NCBI RefSeq assembly: GCF_014235185.1
Contig: NZ_CP060131.1
Coordinates: 2,487,501-2,551,500 of the forward strand
Length of the DNA: 64,000 bases
Source of the DNA: Pseudonocardia petroleophila
GTDB taxonomy: Bacteria; Actinomycetota; Actinomycetes; Mycobacteriales; Pseudonocardiaceae
Direction: 5' to 3'
Each line of letters starts with the position of its first letter. The stretch's first letter is position 1. Made by a program: the position numbers and the translations under genes. The notes under the pieces were generated by a model. It ran no database searches and had not been told where the DNA came from. It saw only the letters and a program-made list of their open reading frames with translations. This document shows, one piece after another, positions 39,235 to 50,995 of the stretch.

Positions 39235-40674
39235 TCACGAGGGCGATCGGAGCTGGTCGGCGCGCACCCAGGTCGCGTGGAACCCGACCGGTACGCGCTG
39301 CGGCAGCAGGACGCGCGCCACGGGCCCGGCCGCGAGGTCGGACGCGTCCAGGACCTCCACCTCGCTGCGCCCGGTGCGCTCGTCGGTCACGAACGACACC
39401 AGGTAGCCGTCGTCCTCGCCGGTGCTGCCGTCGCGCGGCGCGAACGGGGCCTCGCTGCCGTAGCGGCCCGGTCCGAAGCGGTGGTCCTGGCGCTCGCCGG
39501 TGACGCGGTCGCAGCGCAGCAGCCCGTCGAACAGGACGGTCTCGGTGTCGGCGATGTGCACGGTGTAGGCGTAGCGGGCGGGCCGCCCGGTCATCCGCGC
39601 GTCGATGGACGGGAACTCGGTGTTGGCGTCGTCGAGCCGGGCCTCGGTGGTGGTGCCGGTGTCGAGGTCGAACACGTAGCGGTGCAGCCGGGCGTCGAGC
39701 CGCAGGTAGCCGAGCAGCTTCCCGAGCGGCCCGGGGCGGGTCGGCCGGGGCTCGGGGCGGGTGACGCGGCAGACGTCGAGGACGATCGTGCGGCCCTCCT
39801 CGAACGCGTTGACCACGTGGTAGATGTAGCAGGGCTCGGCCTCGAACCACCGGACCTCCGTGCCCCGGCGGGGGATCACCGCGAAGCGCGAGGGCGTCTC
39901 CCGGTCGAAGTGCAGCTTGTAGCGGCCCTGCCGGGCGGCGTCCAGGTCCTGCACGAGCGGCAGGTCCATGAGGATCGAGAAGTTCTCCGTGATCGCCATG
40001 TCGTGCGGCAGCCGCGGGCCGGGCAGGTCGATCGCCACCTCGTGCTCGACGCCGCCGGACGGGCCCACCACGCCGTAGCGCAGCAGGGGGTCGCGGGCGC
40101 CGTAGTCGAACCACATCAGCTCGCCGGTGCGCTCGTCGGACTTCGGGTGCGCCATGACGTCCCCGCGCAGCGTGCCGAGGAAGGTCTCGGCCCCGATCGT
40201 CTCCAGCGACAGCGGGTCCAGGCTCATCGGCTGCCCGCACAGGTACCAGGTGGCGAGCACGCGACCGTCGTGGTGGACGAGGTCGGTGTTGGCGCTGTCC
40301 TTGAACGGCAGCCCGCGCGCGGTGCCGACGGGGTTGCCGCGCGGCGACTCCATGACCCCGCTCCACAGCGCGTGCCCGGCGGCCTCCTCGGCGGTGAGCG
40401 CCGCCGTGCGGACGTACCGGTTGCGGTAGCGCGCCGTGCCGTTCTCGAACGCCATCGCGTGCACCATGCCGTCGCCGTCGAACCAGTGGTAGCGGCCGGG
40501 GGCCTCGTAGCGCCGGTTGGGGCCGTTGCGCAGGTACACACCGTTGAGGTCGCGCGGGATCTCGCCGATCACCTCGAGGTCCTCGGCGGTGATCTCGTCG
40601 CGGACGGGGGCGTGCACCCCGAGCAGGTAGGGGTTGTCCTCGGTACCGGTCTCCTGGGCGACGAACAGCGTCAC
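39235..40674 (-). CDS. Carotenoid oxygenase family protein
   Basis: A 479-residue seven-bladed beta-propeller enzyme (CCD/RPE65 family), cleaving double bonds of carotenoids, stilbenes or related polyenes with Fe(II). The four iron-binding His positions are visible: VMAHPKSDE, LPHDMAIT, YHVVNAFEEG and the C-terminal GFHATWV. PRDLNGVYLRNGPNRRYE and YHWFDGDGMVH are family motifs. No signal peptide. GTG 40674 starts the canonical N-terminus. Substrate unknown; no carotenoid biosynthesis genes are nearby. Confidence 0.93.
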   Translation of the reverse strand: MTLFVAQETGTEDNPYLLGVHAPVRDEITAEDLEVIGEIPRDLNGVYLRNGPNRRYEAPGRYHWFDGDGMVHAMAFENGTARYRNRYVRTAALTAEEAAGHALWSGVMESPRGNPVGTARGLPFKDSANTDLVHHDGRVLATWYLCGQPMSLDPLSLETIGAETFLGTLRGDVMAHPKSDERTGELMWFDYGARDPLLRYGVVGPSGGVEHEVAIDLPGPRLPHDMAITENFSILMDLPLVQDLDAARQGRYKLHFDRETPSRFAVIPRRGTEVRWFEAEPCYIYHVVNAFEEGRTIVLDVCRVTRPEPRPTRPGPLGKLLGYLRLDARLHRYVFDLDTGTTTEARLDDANTEFPSIDARMTGRPARYAYTVHIADTETVLFDGLLRCDRVTGERQDHRFGPGRYGSEAPFAPRDGSTGEDDGYLVSFVTDERTGRSEVEVLDASDLAAGPVARVLLPQRVPVGFHATWVRADQLRSPS

Positions 40675-40705
40675 GGCTTCCTCCTCGAACGACCTGGGTC
40701 GGACG

Positions 40706-41338
40706 CTACGCGCGACCCGCCCTCCCGCCCAGTGCGTCCGCCGCCAGCCCCGCGACGACGGCGAACTGGATCGCCGACGCCACCAGCAGTCGCACCGGCA
40801 GGCCGTCCGGGTCGGGCCAGGCCGCGACGAGCAGCGACCCCGCCACGCCCGCCGCGGTCAGCCCGGCCCGCGCCCACTGCCGGCGGGCGGCGGAGCGGCG
40901 GGTGAAGACGACGGCGGCCGCGGTCCAGCCCAGCATCGCCACGCCGAACCCGGCCTCGTGCAGGAGGCCGTGCCAGCTCGTCTCCGGAGCCCCGGCGGGA
41001 GCCCCGGCCGGGAACCCGGCCCCCGCGTCGGTGACGAAGACCCCGGCCGCCACCAGCCCCGCCCCGAAGACGCCGAGCAGCCGCGGCCCCCACACGCCCG
41101 CGGACGGGACGCGGCGCAGCCCGGCGGCGCACGCGGCCGTCAGCGCCCCGGTGGCGACGAACGTGGCCACCTGCACCCAGCCCCCGTCGCCGAGCGCGAG
41201 CAGGCTGACCGGGTGGCGGGTCAGGTCGAACCCCTCGCGGGTGGCGGCCTGCGCCAGCGCGGACCCGACGAACAGCGGCCCGGCGAGCAGGCCCGCGGCG
41301 AGCAGGCGGTGGGTGGGGGTGGTCTGGGTGGTGGTCAT
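40706..41338 (-). CDS. DUF998 membrane protein
   Basis: A 210-residue protein with six hydrophobic helices and the DUF998 pattern (LLAAGLLAGPLFVGSALAQ, TRHPVSLLALGDGGWVQVATFVATGAL). It is preceded by GGAGGAG 4-10 nt before the ATG. Upstream is a sequence nearly identical to the promoter region of the ECF sigma operon, which suggests control by that sigma factor. Function unknown. Confidence 0.85.
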   Translation of the reverse strand: MTTTQTTPTHRLLAAGLLAGPLFVGSALAQAATREGFDLTRHPVSLLALGDGGWVQVATFVATGALTAACAAGLRRVPSAGVWGPRLLGVFGAGLVAAGVFVTDAGAGFPAGAPAGAPETSWHGLLHEAGFGVAMLGWTAAAVVFTRRSAARRQWARAGLTAAGVAGSLLVAAWPDPDGLPVRLLVASAIQFAVVAGLAADALGGRAGRA

Positions 41339-41366
41339 GACGGCTCCTCCTGGGGCATCGGTCCCC

Positions 41367-41399
41367 GGGGACGTCGGAGCGGCCCGCCGGGACCGGACA

Positions 41400-41401
<2 letters not shown>
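41367..41401 (-). promoter_or_regulatory. Putative ECF-sigma promoter of the DUF998 gene
   Basis: On the minus strand GATGTCCGG and GCTCCGACGTCCCC are separated by 12 nt. The same two blocks with the same spacing precede the YCII/sigma operon. The upstream block overlaps the sigma-gene stop codon. Confidence 0.65.
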
Positions 41402-44109
<2,708 letters not shown>

Positions 44110-44128
44110 CACCGAACAAGATGAGGAC

Positions 44129-45214
44129 GTGAGCCGCGTGGCTGTTGCCGTCGACAAGGACGCGGACATCGTCCGCGCGAAGGCGGCGGAGGAGCCCGCC
44201 GAGCCGACGAAGTTCGAGCAGCTGCGCGCGAAGTACGAGTGGCTCGACCACGTCGTGCGCGCGGGTGTGCGCTACACCGAGCGGCACGGCGACCACTACG
44301 CCGCGGCGATCACCTACTTCTCCGTGCTGGCGCTGTTCCCGCTGATCCTGGTCTCGGTCGCGGCGCTCGGGTACGTGCTGTTCCTCCAGCCCGACCTGCT
44401 CGACCAGCTCAAGGCCGGCATCAGCGCCAACGCCCCGGCCGGGCTCGACGCGCTGGTCAACCCGATCGTCGACAACGCCATCGAGTCGCGCGGCACGATC
44501 GGGGTCATCGGTCTGCTCGGCGCGCTCTACACCGGGATCGGCTGGATGTCGAACCTGCGCGAGGCGCTCTCCGAGCAGTGGGGCCAGCCGCCGACGGCCC
44601 CGCCGATCGTCAAGAAGACGCTGTTCGACCTGCTCACCCTGATCGGCCTCGGCACCGCGATGGTCGGCTCGTTCGCGATCACCGGGCTGGTGTTCGGCTT
44701 CACGGGCACGATCCTGGAGTTCGTCGGGCTCTCCGAGCAGGGCTGGGCGAAGTTCCTGCTCGGCCTGTTCGGCGTCCTGCTCGGCCTCGCCGCCAACTGG
44801 CTGATCTTCTTGTGGGTGATCGCCCGGCTGCCCCGCGAGCACGCCACGCTGCGCAGCGCGGCGAAGGCGGCCGTCCTCGGCGCGATCGGGTTCGAGGTGC
44901 TCAAGCAGGTCATGACGGTCTACCTCGCCTCGGTCACGGAGTCGCCGACCGGCCAGATCATCGGTCCGTTCATCGGTCTGATGGTGTTCGCGTTCTTCAC
45001 CTCGCGGTTCATCCTGTTCGTCACGGCCTGGGCGGCGACGTCGAAGGAGAACGAGCAGGAGGAGGCGGTCGAGGTGCCCGGGCCCGCGGTGATCCACTCC
45101 GAGGTGACGGTCCGCTCGGGCCCCGCCGCGGGCACCGCGGCCGGGCTCGTCGGGGCCGGGGCGATCGCCGGGGTGCTCGGGTTCGGCCTGCTGCGGGGAC
45201 GGCGGCGGGACTGA
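44129..45214 (+). CDS. YihY/YhjD/BrkB family envelope membrane protein
   Basis: A 361-residue protein with six transmembrane helices between residues 60 and 310. DHYAAAITYFSVLALFPLILVSVAALGYV is the family signature. GWMSNLREALSEQWGQPP lies in the central loop. Both termini are polar. A short C-terminal helix (AAGLVGAGAIAGVLGFGLLRGRRRD) may be a seventh anchor. Members are envelope proteins of unclear function. Starts 19 nt after trpS. Confidence 0.9.
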   Translation: MSRVAVAVDKDADIVRAKAAEEPAEPTKFEQLRAKYEWLDHVVRAGVRYTERHGDHYAAAITYFSVLALFPLILVSVAALGYVLFLQPDLLDQLKAGISANAPAGLDALVNPIVDNAIESRGTIGVIGLLGALYTGIGWMSNLREALSEQWGQPPTAPPIVKKTLFDLLTLIGLGTAMVGSFAITGLVFGFTGTILEFVGLSEQGWAKFLLGLFGVLLGLAANWLIFLWVIARLPREHATLRSAAKAAVLGAIGFEVLKQVMTVYLASVTESPTGQIIGPFIGLMVFAFFTSRFILFVTAWAATSKENEQEEAVEVPGPAVIHSEVTVRSGPAAGTAAGLVGAGAIAGVLGFGLLRGRRRD

Positions 45215-45220
45215 CCCGCC

Positions 45221-46375
45221 TCAGCGTCGGCGACGGACCACGGCGGCCGCGGCCAGCAGCAGGAGGACGGCGGCCGTCCCGCCGACGAGCAGCGGGCCGA
45301 CCGGGGCGGGACCGTCCGGAGCCGGGCCGTCCGGCGTCGGGGCCGGCAGTGCGTCGGTCACGGGTGGCGGCGCGGGCGCCCGGTCCACCAGCACCCCGAG
45401 CGGCTCGACGTCGGCGGGCAGCGCGAAGCCGAGGTCGAGCAGGGCCGCGGCCTGCGTCGTCATCGGGACGGGGGACTGCTCGCCCCGCACCAGCGCCACG
45501 ACGAGCCGCCTGCCGCCGCGCTCCGCGGCCCCGACGAACGTGTGCCGGGCGGCGTCGGTGAAGCCGGTCTTGCCGCCCAGCGCCCCCGGGTAGCGGGTGA
45601 GGAACCGGCTGGAGTTGGACAGCACGAACCCCGGCACCTCGCCGTAGCCGGGGAACGGGACCGACGCCGTCGCGATCGTCGCGGCGAACAGCGGGTCGCG
45701 CAGCGCCACCCGGAACAGCAGCGCGAGGTCGTAGGCGCTCGACGCGCCGCCCGGGCCGTCGAGCCCGGACGGGGTGGCCGGCCGCGTGTCCAGCGCACCC
45801 AGCCCCCGGGCGGTCGCGGTCATCTCCGCGACGGTGGCCGCGTCCCCGCCCAGTGCCCTGGCCAGCGCGGCCGCGGTGTCGTTGCCCGAGTTGAGCAGCA
45901 TCCCCGCCAGCAGCTGGCGCACGGTGTAGCGGCCGCCCGGCCCGATCCCCGCACGGCTGCCGTCGATGCGCAGGTCCGCGGCGGTGCCCTCGACGACGAG
46001 ATCGGGGTCGAGGTCGCGCAGTGCGACGAGCGCGGTCAGCACCTTGATCGTCGACGCCGGCCGGTGCCGCGCGTGCGGGGCGCGGACGGCCAGCACGTCA
46101 CCGGTGTCGAGGTCGGCGAGCACGAACGACGCCACCTGCACCTCCGCCGGCACGGCGCCGGACCCGGCCACGAGGTCACCGCACGCCGCGACGCCCCCGA
46201 CCGGCTCCGCGGGCACCGGCACCGGCGCCACGACCGGCCCGGCCGCCTCCTCCGCGGCGGGCGGGCCCGGGGGAGCGGCCTGCCCCGGACACCTGGGCGC
46301 CTGCGCGGCCGCCGCGGCCGCGATCGGCCCGACCAGCAGCCCCACCACCACCGCCAGCACCGCGACCCACCGCAC
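45221..46375 (-). CDS. D-alanyl-D-alanine carboxypeptidase (PBP5-type, S11)
   Basis: A 384-residue exported D,D-carboxypeptidase that trims peptidoglycan stem peptides. GTG 46375 begins a signal peptide (VRWVAVLAVVVGLLVGPIAAAAAA). A Pro/Ala-rich linker follows. Catalytic motifs are STIK (active serine, HRPASTIKVLTAL), SGN (LLNSGNDTAAA) and KTG (GALGGKTGFTDAA). A C-terminal anchor (VGGTAAVLLLLAAAAVVRRRR) ends in a stop-transfer. TAGAGT lies 8 nt before the GTG. The position next to yihY matches the dacB1 locus. Confidence 0.92.
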   Translation of the reverse strand: MRWVAVLAVVVGLLVGPIAAAAAAQAPRCPGQAAPPGPPAAEEAAGPVVAPVPVPAEPVGGVAACGDLVAGSGAVPAEVQVASFVLADLDTGDVLAVRAPHARHRPASTIKVLTALVALRDLDPDLVVEGTAADLRIDGSRAGIGPGGRYTVRQLLAGMLLNSGNDTAAALARALGGDAATVAEMTATARGLGALDTRPATPSGLDGPGGASSAYDLALLFRVALRDPLFAATIATASVPFPGYGEVPGFVLSNSSRFLTRYPGALGGKTGFTDAARHTFVGAAERGGRRLVVALVRGEQSPVPMTTQAAALLDLGFALPADVEPLGVLVDRAPAPPPVTDALPAPTPDGPAPDGPAPVGPLLVGGTAAVLLLLAAAAVVRRRR

Positions 46376-46416
46376 GGCGCCGCACTCTACGGACGCGACC
46401 ACGCCCCGACCGGGCT

Positions 46417-46467
46417 GCAGTGGGGTGGCTCCACTCCGAGCGGGTTGCAGCGGAGCCACCCCACTGC
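46417..46467. repeat. 16-bp inverted repeat between the SRPBCC and D,D-carboxypeptidase genes
   Basis: A perfect 16-bp dyad (GCAGTGGGGTGGCTCC and its complement) is separated by 19 nt. It lies downstream of the SRPBCC gene and just upstream of the carboxypeptidase promoter. It can act as the terminator of the former or as an operator of the latter. Confidence 0.7.
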
Positions 46468-46484
46468 GGTCGAGCGGGCGGGAC

Positions 46485-46931
46485 TCAGCGCTCCGCAGCC
46501 GCCTTCACCGCGGCCACCGTGCGGTGCATGCCGTCGACCATCAGCTGCTCGCGGTCGCGCCCCAGCAGCCCGCTCGCGACCAGCGCGCGGACGGCGACGT
46601 TCGGCGTCGCGGTGCGCTCGCGCCACTGGGTCAGCCGCGTGCCGCCGTCGACGGGCTCCAGGCGCCAGCCCCACGTCATCGCGTTCTCCGCGACGGTGAA
46701 CGCGAACCGCGACGGCGCCGCGCACTCGACGACGCGGCAGTGCGTGCTCCAGCGCACCCAGCCGTTGCGGTTGCGGCCGACGAACCGGGCGCCGGGGGCC
46801 GGGCCCGTCGCCCCTCCGCTCCAGCGGCCGCCGGTGTTCTCCGGGCTCCACTCGCCCATCCGCGTGATGTCGGTGACCAGAGCCCAGACCGTGTCCGGCG
46901 GGGCGGCGATCGTCGTCGTGACCTCGTCCAT
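46485..46931 (-). CDS. SRPBCC (START-like) family protein
   Basis: A 148-residue protein with the START/polyketide-cyclase-like fold. It starts MDEVTTTIAAPPDTVWALVTDITRMGEWSPE, the diagnostic first helix and strand. The rest gives alternating strands (WGWRLEPVDGGTRLTQWRE) and the long C-terminal helix (LMVDGMHRTVAAVKAAAE). Binds a hydrophobic ligand, identity unknown. Confidence 0.88.
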   Translation of the reverse strand: MDEVTTTIAAPPDTVWALVTDITRMGEWSPENTGGRWSGGATGPAPGARFVGRNRNGWVRWSTHCRVVECAAPSRFAFTVAENAMTWGWRLEPVDGGTRLTQWRERTATPNVAVRALVASGLLGRDREQLMVDGMHRTVAAVKAAAER

Positions 46932-47122
46932 GGGCCGAATGTCGCACACCCGATCACCGGGCGCGCAGGGGGCGCTCACCCACCGGAGCCGACGATTCGG
47001 TCACGGCCATGGTCAACCCCCGCCCGCCCGGTTTACGGTTCCCCGTCGCGCGCACCGCAGCGCCGCTCCCAAGGAATCCCGGGCCCACGAGGTGCACCGG
47101 CCAGAACAGGAGGCACCCTTCC

Positions 47123-48271
47123 GTGCGCAACAGAAGAGGTTTGGCTGTCGCAGCCGCAGTGCTGAGCAGTGCACTGGTCCTCGCGGGCTGTGCCCGCGAC
47201 ACCGGAACCCCCGCCGCCGGTGGTGACGCGGCCGCCACGGAGTGCGCCCGCAACCCCGCCCCCGCCGCGGCGGGCGGCGCGGCCCCGACCGCCGCCCCCA
47301 TCGCCCCCAACGCCGACGCCAGCGCCCTGCGCGTCGGCCTCGCCTTCGACGTGGGCGGCCGCGGCGACCAGTCGTTCAACGACTCCGCCTACGCCGGTCT
47401 GGAGCAGGCCGTCGCCGAGCTGGGCCTGGTGCAGGCCAACACCCGCGAGGTGGCCGCGGCCACCGGCGAGAGCGAGGACGCGCGCGTCAGCCGCCTGCGC
47501 CAGCTCGCCACCGACGGCTTCAGCCCGATCGTCGCGGTCGGCTTCGCCTACTCGGAGTCCCTGACGACGGTGGCCGCGGAGTTCCCCGACACCCAGTTCG
47601 CGATCGTCGACTCGGTCGTGGACCTGCCCAACGTCACCAGCCTGACCTTCGCCGCCGAGCAGGGCTCGTTCCTGGTCGGTGCGGCGGCCGCGCTGCGCAC
47701 GACGTCGTGCCAGATCGGCTTCGTCGGCGGCGTCGAGGTGCCGCTGATCCAGGCGTTCGAGGCGGGCTACGTGCAGGGCGCGAAGGCGGTGGCCCCGGAC
47801 ATCCAGGTCGACGTCGACTACATCTCGCCCGCGGGTGACTTCTCCGGCTTCAACGACCCGGCCCGCGGCACCGAGGTGACCCGCGGCCAGCTCGACGGCG
47901 GCGCCGACGTGGTCTACCACGCGGCGGGCGGCTCCGGCCAGGGCGTGTTCGAGGCCGTGGCCTCGGCGACCACCGCGGACGCCCCGAAGTACGCGATCGG
48001 CGTCGACTCCGACCAGTACAACACCGTCGCGGCCCCGACCAACGAGGTGATCATGACCTCGATGCTCAAGCGCGTCGACGTCGCGGTCTTCAACTACATC
48101 AACGCCGTGGCCGGCGGCGACACCACGGTGATCCCGCCGGTGTTCGACCTGTCCGTCGACGGCGTGGGCTACTCCACCACCGGCGGAGGGGTCGACGACA
48201 TCGCCGCCGATCTCGACGCCTACAAGGCCGCCATCATCAGCGGCGACATCACGGTGAGCAGCACGCCGTAA
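47123..48271 (+). CDS. BMP family nucleoside-binding lipoprotein
   Basis: A 382-residue substrate-binding protein of the BmpA/PnrA family. Lipoprotein signal (SSALVLAGC), a Pro/Ala-rich spacer, then the domain: LRVGLAFDVGGRGDQSFNDSAYAGLEQA contains the purine-nucleoside-binding DxGGxxDxSFND motif. VDSVVDLPNVTSLTFAAEQGSFLVGAAAAL and VIGV/VDSD-type strands follow. It captures nucleosides for the downstream ABC transporter. GTG 47123 is supported by AGGAGG upstream. A hairpin after it may give excess binding protein. Confidence 0.93.
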   Translation: MRNRRGLAVAAAVLSSALVLAGCARDTGTPAAGGDAAATECARNPAPAAAGGAAPTAAPIAPNADASALRVGLAFDVGGRGDQSFNDSAYAGLEQAVAELGLVQANTREVAAATGESEDARVSRLRQLATDGFSPIVAVGFAYSESLTTVAAEFPDTQFAIVDSVVDLPNVTSLTFAAEQGSFLVGAAAALRTTSCQIGFVGGVEVPLIQAFEAGYVQGAKAVAPDIQVDVDYISPAGDFSGFNDPARGTEVTRGQLDGGADVVYHAAGGSGQGVFEAVASATTADAPKYAIGVDSDQYNTVAAPTNEVIMTSMLKRVDVAVFNYINAVAGGDTTVIPPVFDLSVDGVGYSTTGGGVDDIAADLDAYKAAIISGDITVSSTP

Positions 48272-48303
48272 GGCGCTGGGCGATAGGGCATCATCGCCGT
48301 ACG

Positions 48304-48336
48304 CGGGGGGCCGGGGCCGATCGCCCCGGCCCCCCG
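48304..48336 (+). terminator. Intercistronic hairpin between the BMP and ABC ATPase genes
   Basis: A perfect 14-bp G/C stem with a 5-nt CGATC loop (CGGGGGGCCGGGGC and its complement) lies 32 nt after the BMP stop and 39 nt before the ATPase start. A partial terminator or 3'-end stabiliser is likely. Confidence 0.8.
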
Positions 48337-48374
48337 ACGCACGTCCGACGCCCGCACGTTCGACAAGGAGTGGC

Positions 48375-49889
48375 ATGACGGACTACGCCGTCGAGCTGGC
48401 CGGGATCACCAAGCGCTTCCCGGGGGTGGTCGCCAACAGCGACATCCACCTCGCGGTGCGCCGCGGCGAGGTGCACGCGCTGTGCGGGGAGAACGGGGCC
48501 GGCAAGTCGACGCTGATGAAGATCCTCTACGGGATCCAGCAGCCCGACGAGGGAACGATCACCGTCGACGGCGGGCAGGTGCGGTTCCGCTCGCCGGCCG
48601 ACGCGATCAGGGCCGGGATCGGCATGGTGCACCAGCACTTCATGCTGGCCGACAACCTCACCGTCGCGGAGAACATCCTGCTCGGCGCGGAGGCGCAGCT
48701 CGGCATCGGGGCGAAGGCGAAGGCCCGGATCACCGAGCTGGCCCGCACCGTCGGTCTCGACGTGCGGCCCGACACGCTCGTGGAGCGGCTCGGGGTGGCC
48801 GACCGGCAGCGCGTCGAGATCGTCAAGGTGCTCTACCGCGGCGCCCGCACGATCATCCTCGACGAGCCGACCGCCGTGCTGGTGCCGCAGGAGGTCGACG
48901 ACCTGTTCGACACCCTGCGCGGCATGCGCGCCGAGGGCTTCACGTTCCTGTTCATCTCCCACAAGCTCGACGAGGTGCGCGCGATCGCCGACTCCATCAC
49001 GGTGATCCGCCGCGGCACCTGTGTCGGCACCGCCGACCCGAAGGCGGTCACGAGCCGCCAGCTGGCCGAGATGATGGTCGGCAGCGAGCTGCCCAGCCCG
49101 GAGACCCGCGACTCCACCGTCACCGACCGCGAGGTGCTGCGCGTGACGGGCCTGCAGCTGGCCTCCGACGACGGGGGCCGGCCGCTGCTCTCCGACGTCG
49201 ACCTCGTCGTGCACGCGGGTGAGGTGCTCGGCATCGCGGGCGTCGAGGGCAACGGGCAGACCGAGCTCGTCGAGACGATCATGGGGATGCGCCGGGCCGC
49301 GGACGGCGCGATCACGCTGTCCGGCAAGGACATCACCCGTGCGGGCACGCTGGCGCGGCGCGAGGCCGGCATCGGCTACGTCGCGGAGGACCGCACCCGC
49401 TACGGCCTGCTGGCCACGCAGCCGCTGTGGGCCAACCGGATCCTGGGCTACCAGAGCCGCCGCCCGGTGGCGCACGGCGGCCTGATCGACCGCGAGGCGG
49501 CCCGCCGCGACACCCAGCGCATCGTCGAGGAGTTCGACGTGCGCACGCCCGGCGTCGACGTCGCCGCGGCCGCGCTGTCCGGCGGCAACCAGCAGAAGCT
49601 GATCGTCGGGCGCGAGCTGTCCGGCGACCCCGTGCTGCTGATCGCCTCGCACCCCACCCGCGGCGTCGACGTCGGGGCGCAGGCGGGGATCTGGGAGGTG
49701 CTGCGCCGGGCGCGCGCGAACGGCCTCGCGGTGCTGCTGATCAGCGCCGACCTGGACGAGCTGATCGGTCTGTCCGACACGATCAAGGTGATGCTGCGCG
49801 GGCGCCTGGTGGCCGACGCCGACCCCGCCACGGTCACCCCCGAGGAGCTGGGAACCGCCATGACCGGTGCCGACGGAGCCGCGGCATGA
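48375..49889 (+). CDS. Nucleoside ABC transporter ATP-binding protein (two NBDs)
   Basis: A 504-residue protein with two fused ATPase domains, as in BMP/NupA and RbsA-type systems. The first has Walker A GENGAGKSTLMKILYG, a degenerate signature (LGVADRQRVEIVKVL) and Walker B TIILDEPTAVL. The second has a weaker Walker A (GVEGNGQTEL), a complete signature (LSGGNQQKLIVGREL) and ASHPTRGVD in place of DEPTRGVD. It powers import through the two permeases that follow. ATG 48375 is preceded by AAGGAG. Confidence 0.93.
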   Translation: MTDYAVELAGITKRFPGVVANSDIHLAVRRGEVHALCGENGAGKSTLMKILYGIQQPDEGTITVDGGQVRFRSPADAIRAGIGMVHQHFMLADNLTVAENILLGAEAQLGIGAKAKARITELARTVGLDVRPDTLVERLGVADRQRVEIVKVLYRGARTIILDEPTAVLVPQEVDDLFDTLRGMRAEGFTFLFISHKLDEVRAIADSITVIRRGTCVGTADPKAVTSRQLAEMMVGSELPSPETRDSTVTDREVLRVTGLQLASDDGGRPLLSDVDLVVHAGEVLGIAGVEGNGQTELVETIMGMRRAADGAITLSGKDITRAGTLARREAGIGYVAEDRTRYGLLATQPLWANRILGYQSRRPVAHGGLIDREAARRDTQRIVEEFDVRTPGVDVAAAALSGGNQQKLIVGRELSGDPVLLIASHPTRGVDVGAQAGIWEVLRRARANGLAVLLISADLDELIGLSDTIKVMLRGRLVADADPATVTPEELGTAMTGADGAAA

Positions 49890-50995
49890 CCGTCAGCCGC
49901 ATCCGCACCGCGCTGCTGCCCCCCGTACTGGCGATCCTGTTCGCCGCCGCGCTGTGCGCCGTGGCGCTGGTGATCAGCGGGGCGTCGCCCCTGACGGCGC
50001 TGGGCGTCATGATCGGCCAGGTCGGGCAGGGCACCACGGCCGTCGACATCGTCAACAGCGCCGCCATCTACTACTTCGTCGCGCTGGCCGCGGCGATCGG
50101 CTTCCAGATGAAGCTGTTCAACATCGGGATCGAGGGCCAGTACCGGCTCGCGGCGTGCGTGGCCGCGATCGTCGGCGGCCTGATCGTCCTGCCGCCGGTG
50201 CTGCACACGCTGGTGATCATCGTCGTGGCGGTGCTCGTCGGGGCGGTCTGGGCCGGGATCCCCGCGCTGCTCAAGGCCTACCGCGGCGTCAGCGAGGTGA
50301 TCTCCACGATCATGCTGAACGCCGTCTCGCTCGGCCTGATCGCGTTCCTCATCCGCCCCGACTCGTTCGGGGTGCTGCAGGGCAACAACATCTCCACGAA
50401 GCCGATCGAGCCGAGCGGGCAGTTCCCGGGCGTCGACACCGGAGCGGGCACCGTCTTCGGGATGGTGTTCGTGGCCGTGCTGCTCGGCATCGGCTACTGG
50501 TTCCTGCTCAACCGCACGCGGTTCGGGTTCGAGCTCAAGGCGTCCGGCGAGTCGGCGACGGCGGCCACCGCAGGCGGTGTCGACGCGAAGCGGATGGTGA
50601 TCATCGCGCTCGTCCTGTCGGGGGCGGTGGCCGGACTGGCCGGTCTGCCGGAGGTGCTCGGGCGCGACTTCGCCTACACGCTGACCTCGCCGCAGGGCTA
50701 CGGCTTCACCGGCCTCGCCGTCGCGCTGCTGGGGCGCAACCACCCCGCGGGCATCGCGTTCGGCGCGCTGCTGTGGGCGTTCCTGGACAAGTCGGCGATC
50801 GCGCTCGACAACGTCGGCGTGCCCCGCGACATCGTCCTGATCATGCAGGGCTCGGTGGTGCTGTCGGTGGTCGTCGCGTACGAGATCGTGCGGCGCTACG
50901 AGCTCGCCGCCGAGCAGCGCCGGGTGGCCGCGCAGCTGCGCGGCGTCCCCGGGACCGAGAACACGTCAGCGACCGAGAAGGAGCCGTCGGCATGA
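49886..50995 (+). CDS. Nucleoside ABC transporter permease 1
   Basis: A 369-residue permease with eight or more helices. FNIGIEGQYRLAACVAAIVG is the BPD_transp_2 signature. RTRFGFELKASGESATAATAGGVDAKRMVIIALVLSGAVAGLAG is the conserved coupling loop. It overlaps the ATPase gene (ATGA) and the second permease gene, so all parts are translationally coupled. Confidence 0.93.
   Translation: MTVSRIRTALLPPVLAILFAAALCAVALVISGASPLTALGVMIGQVGQGTTAVDIVNSAAIYYFVALAAAIGFQMKLFNIGIEGQYRLAACVAAIVGGLIVLPPVLHTLVIIVVAVLVGAVWAGIPALLKAYRGVSEVISTIMLNAVSLGLIAFLIRPDSFGVLQGNNISTKPIEPSGQFPGVDTGAGTVFGMVFVAVLLGIGYWFLLNRTRFGFELKASGESATAATAGGVDAKRMVIIALVLSGAVAGLAGLPEVLGRDFAYTLTSPQGYGFTGLAVALLGRNHPAGIAFGALLWAFLDKSAIALDNVGVPRDIVLIMQGSVVLSVVVAYEIVRRYELAAEQRRVAAQLRGVPGTENTSATEKEPSA

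Noticed and set aside
48272..48374. Riboswitch in the gap before the ABC ATPase gene
   Set aside because: Only one simple hairpin is present, with no conserved aptamer core.
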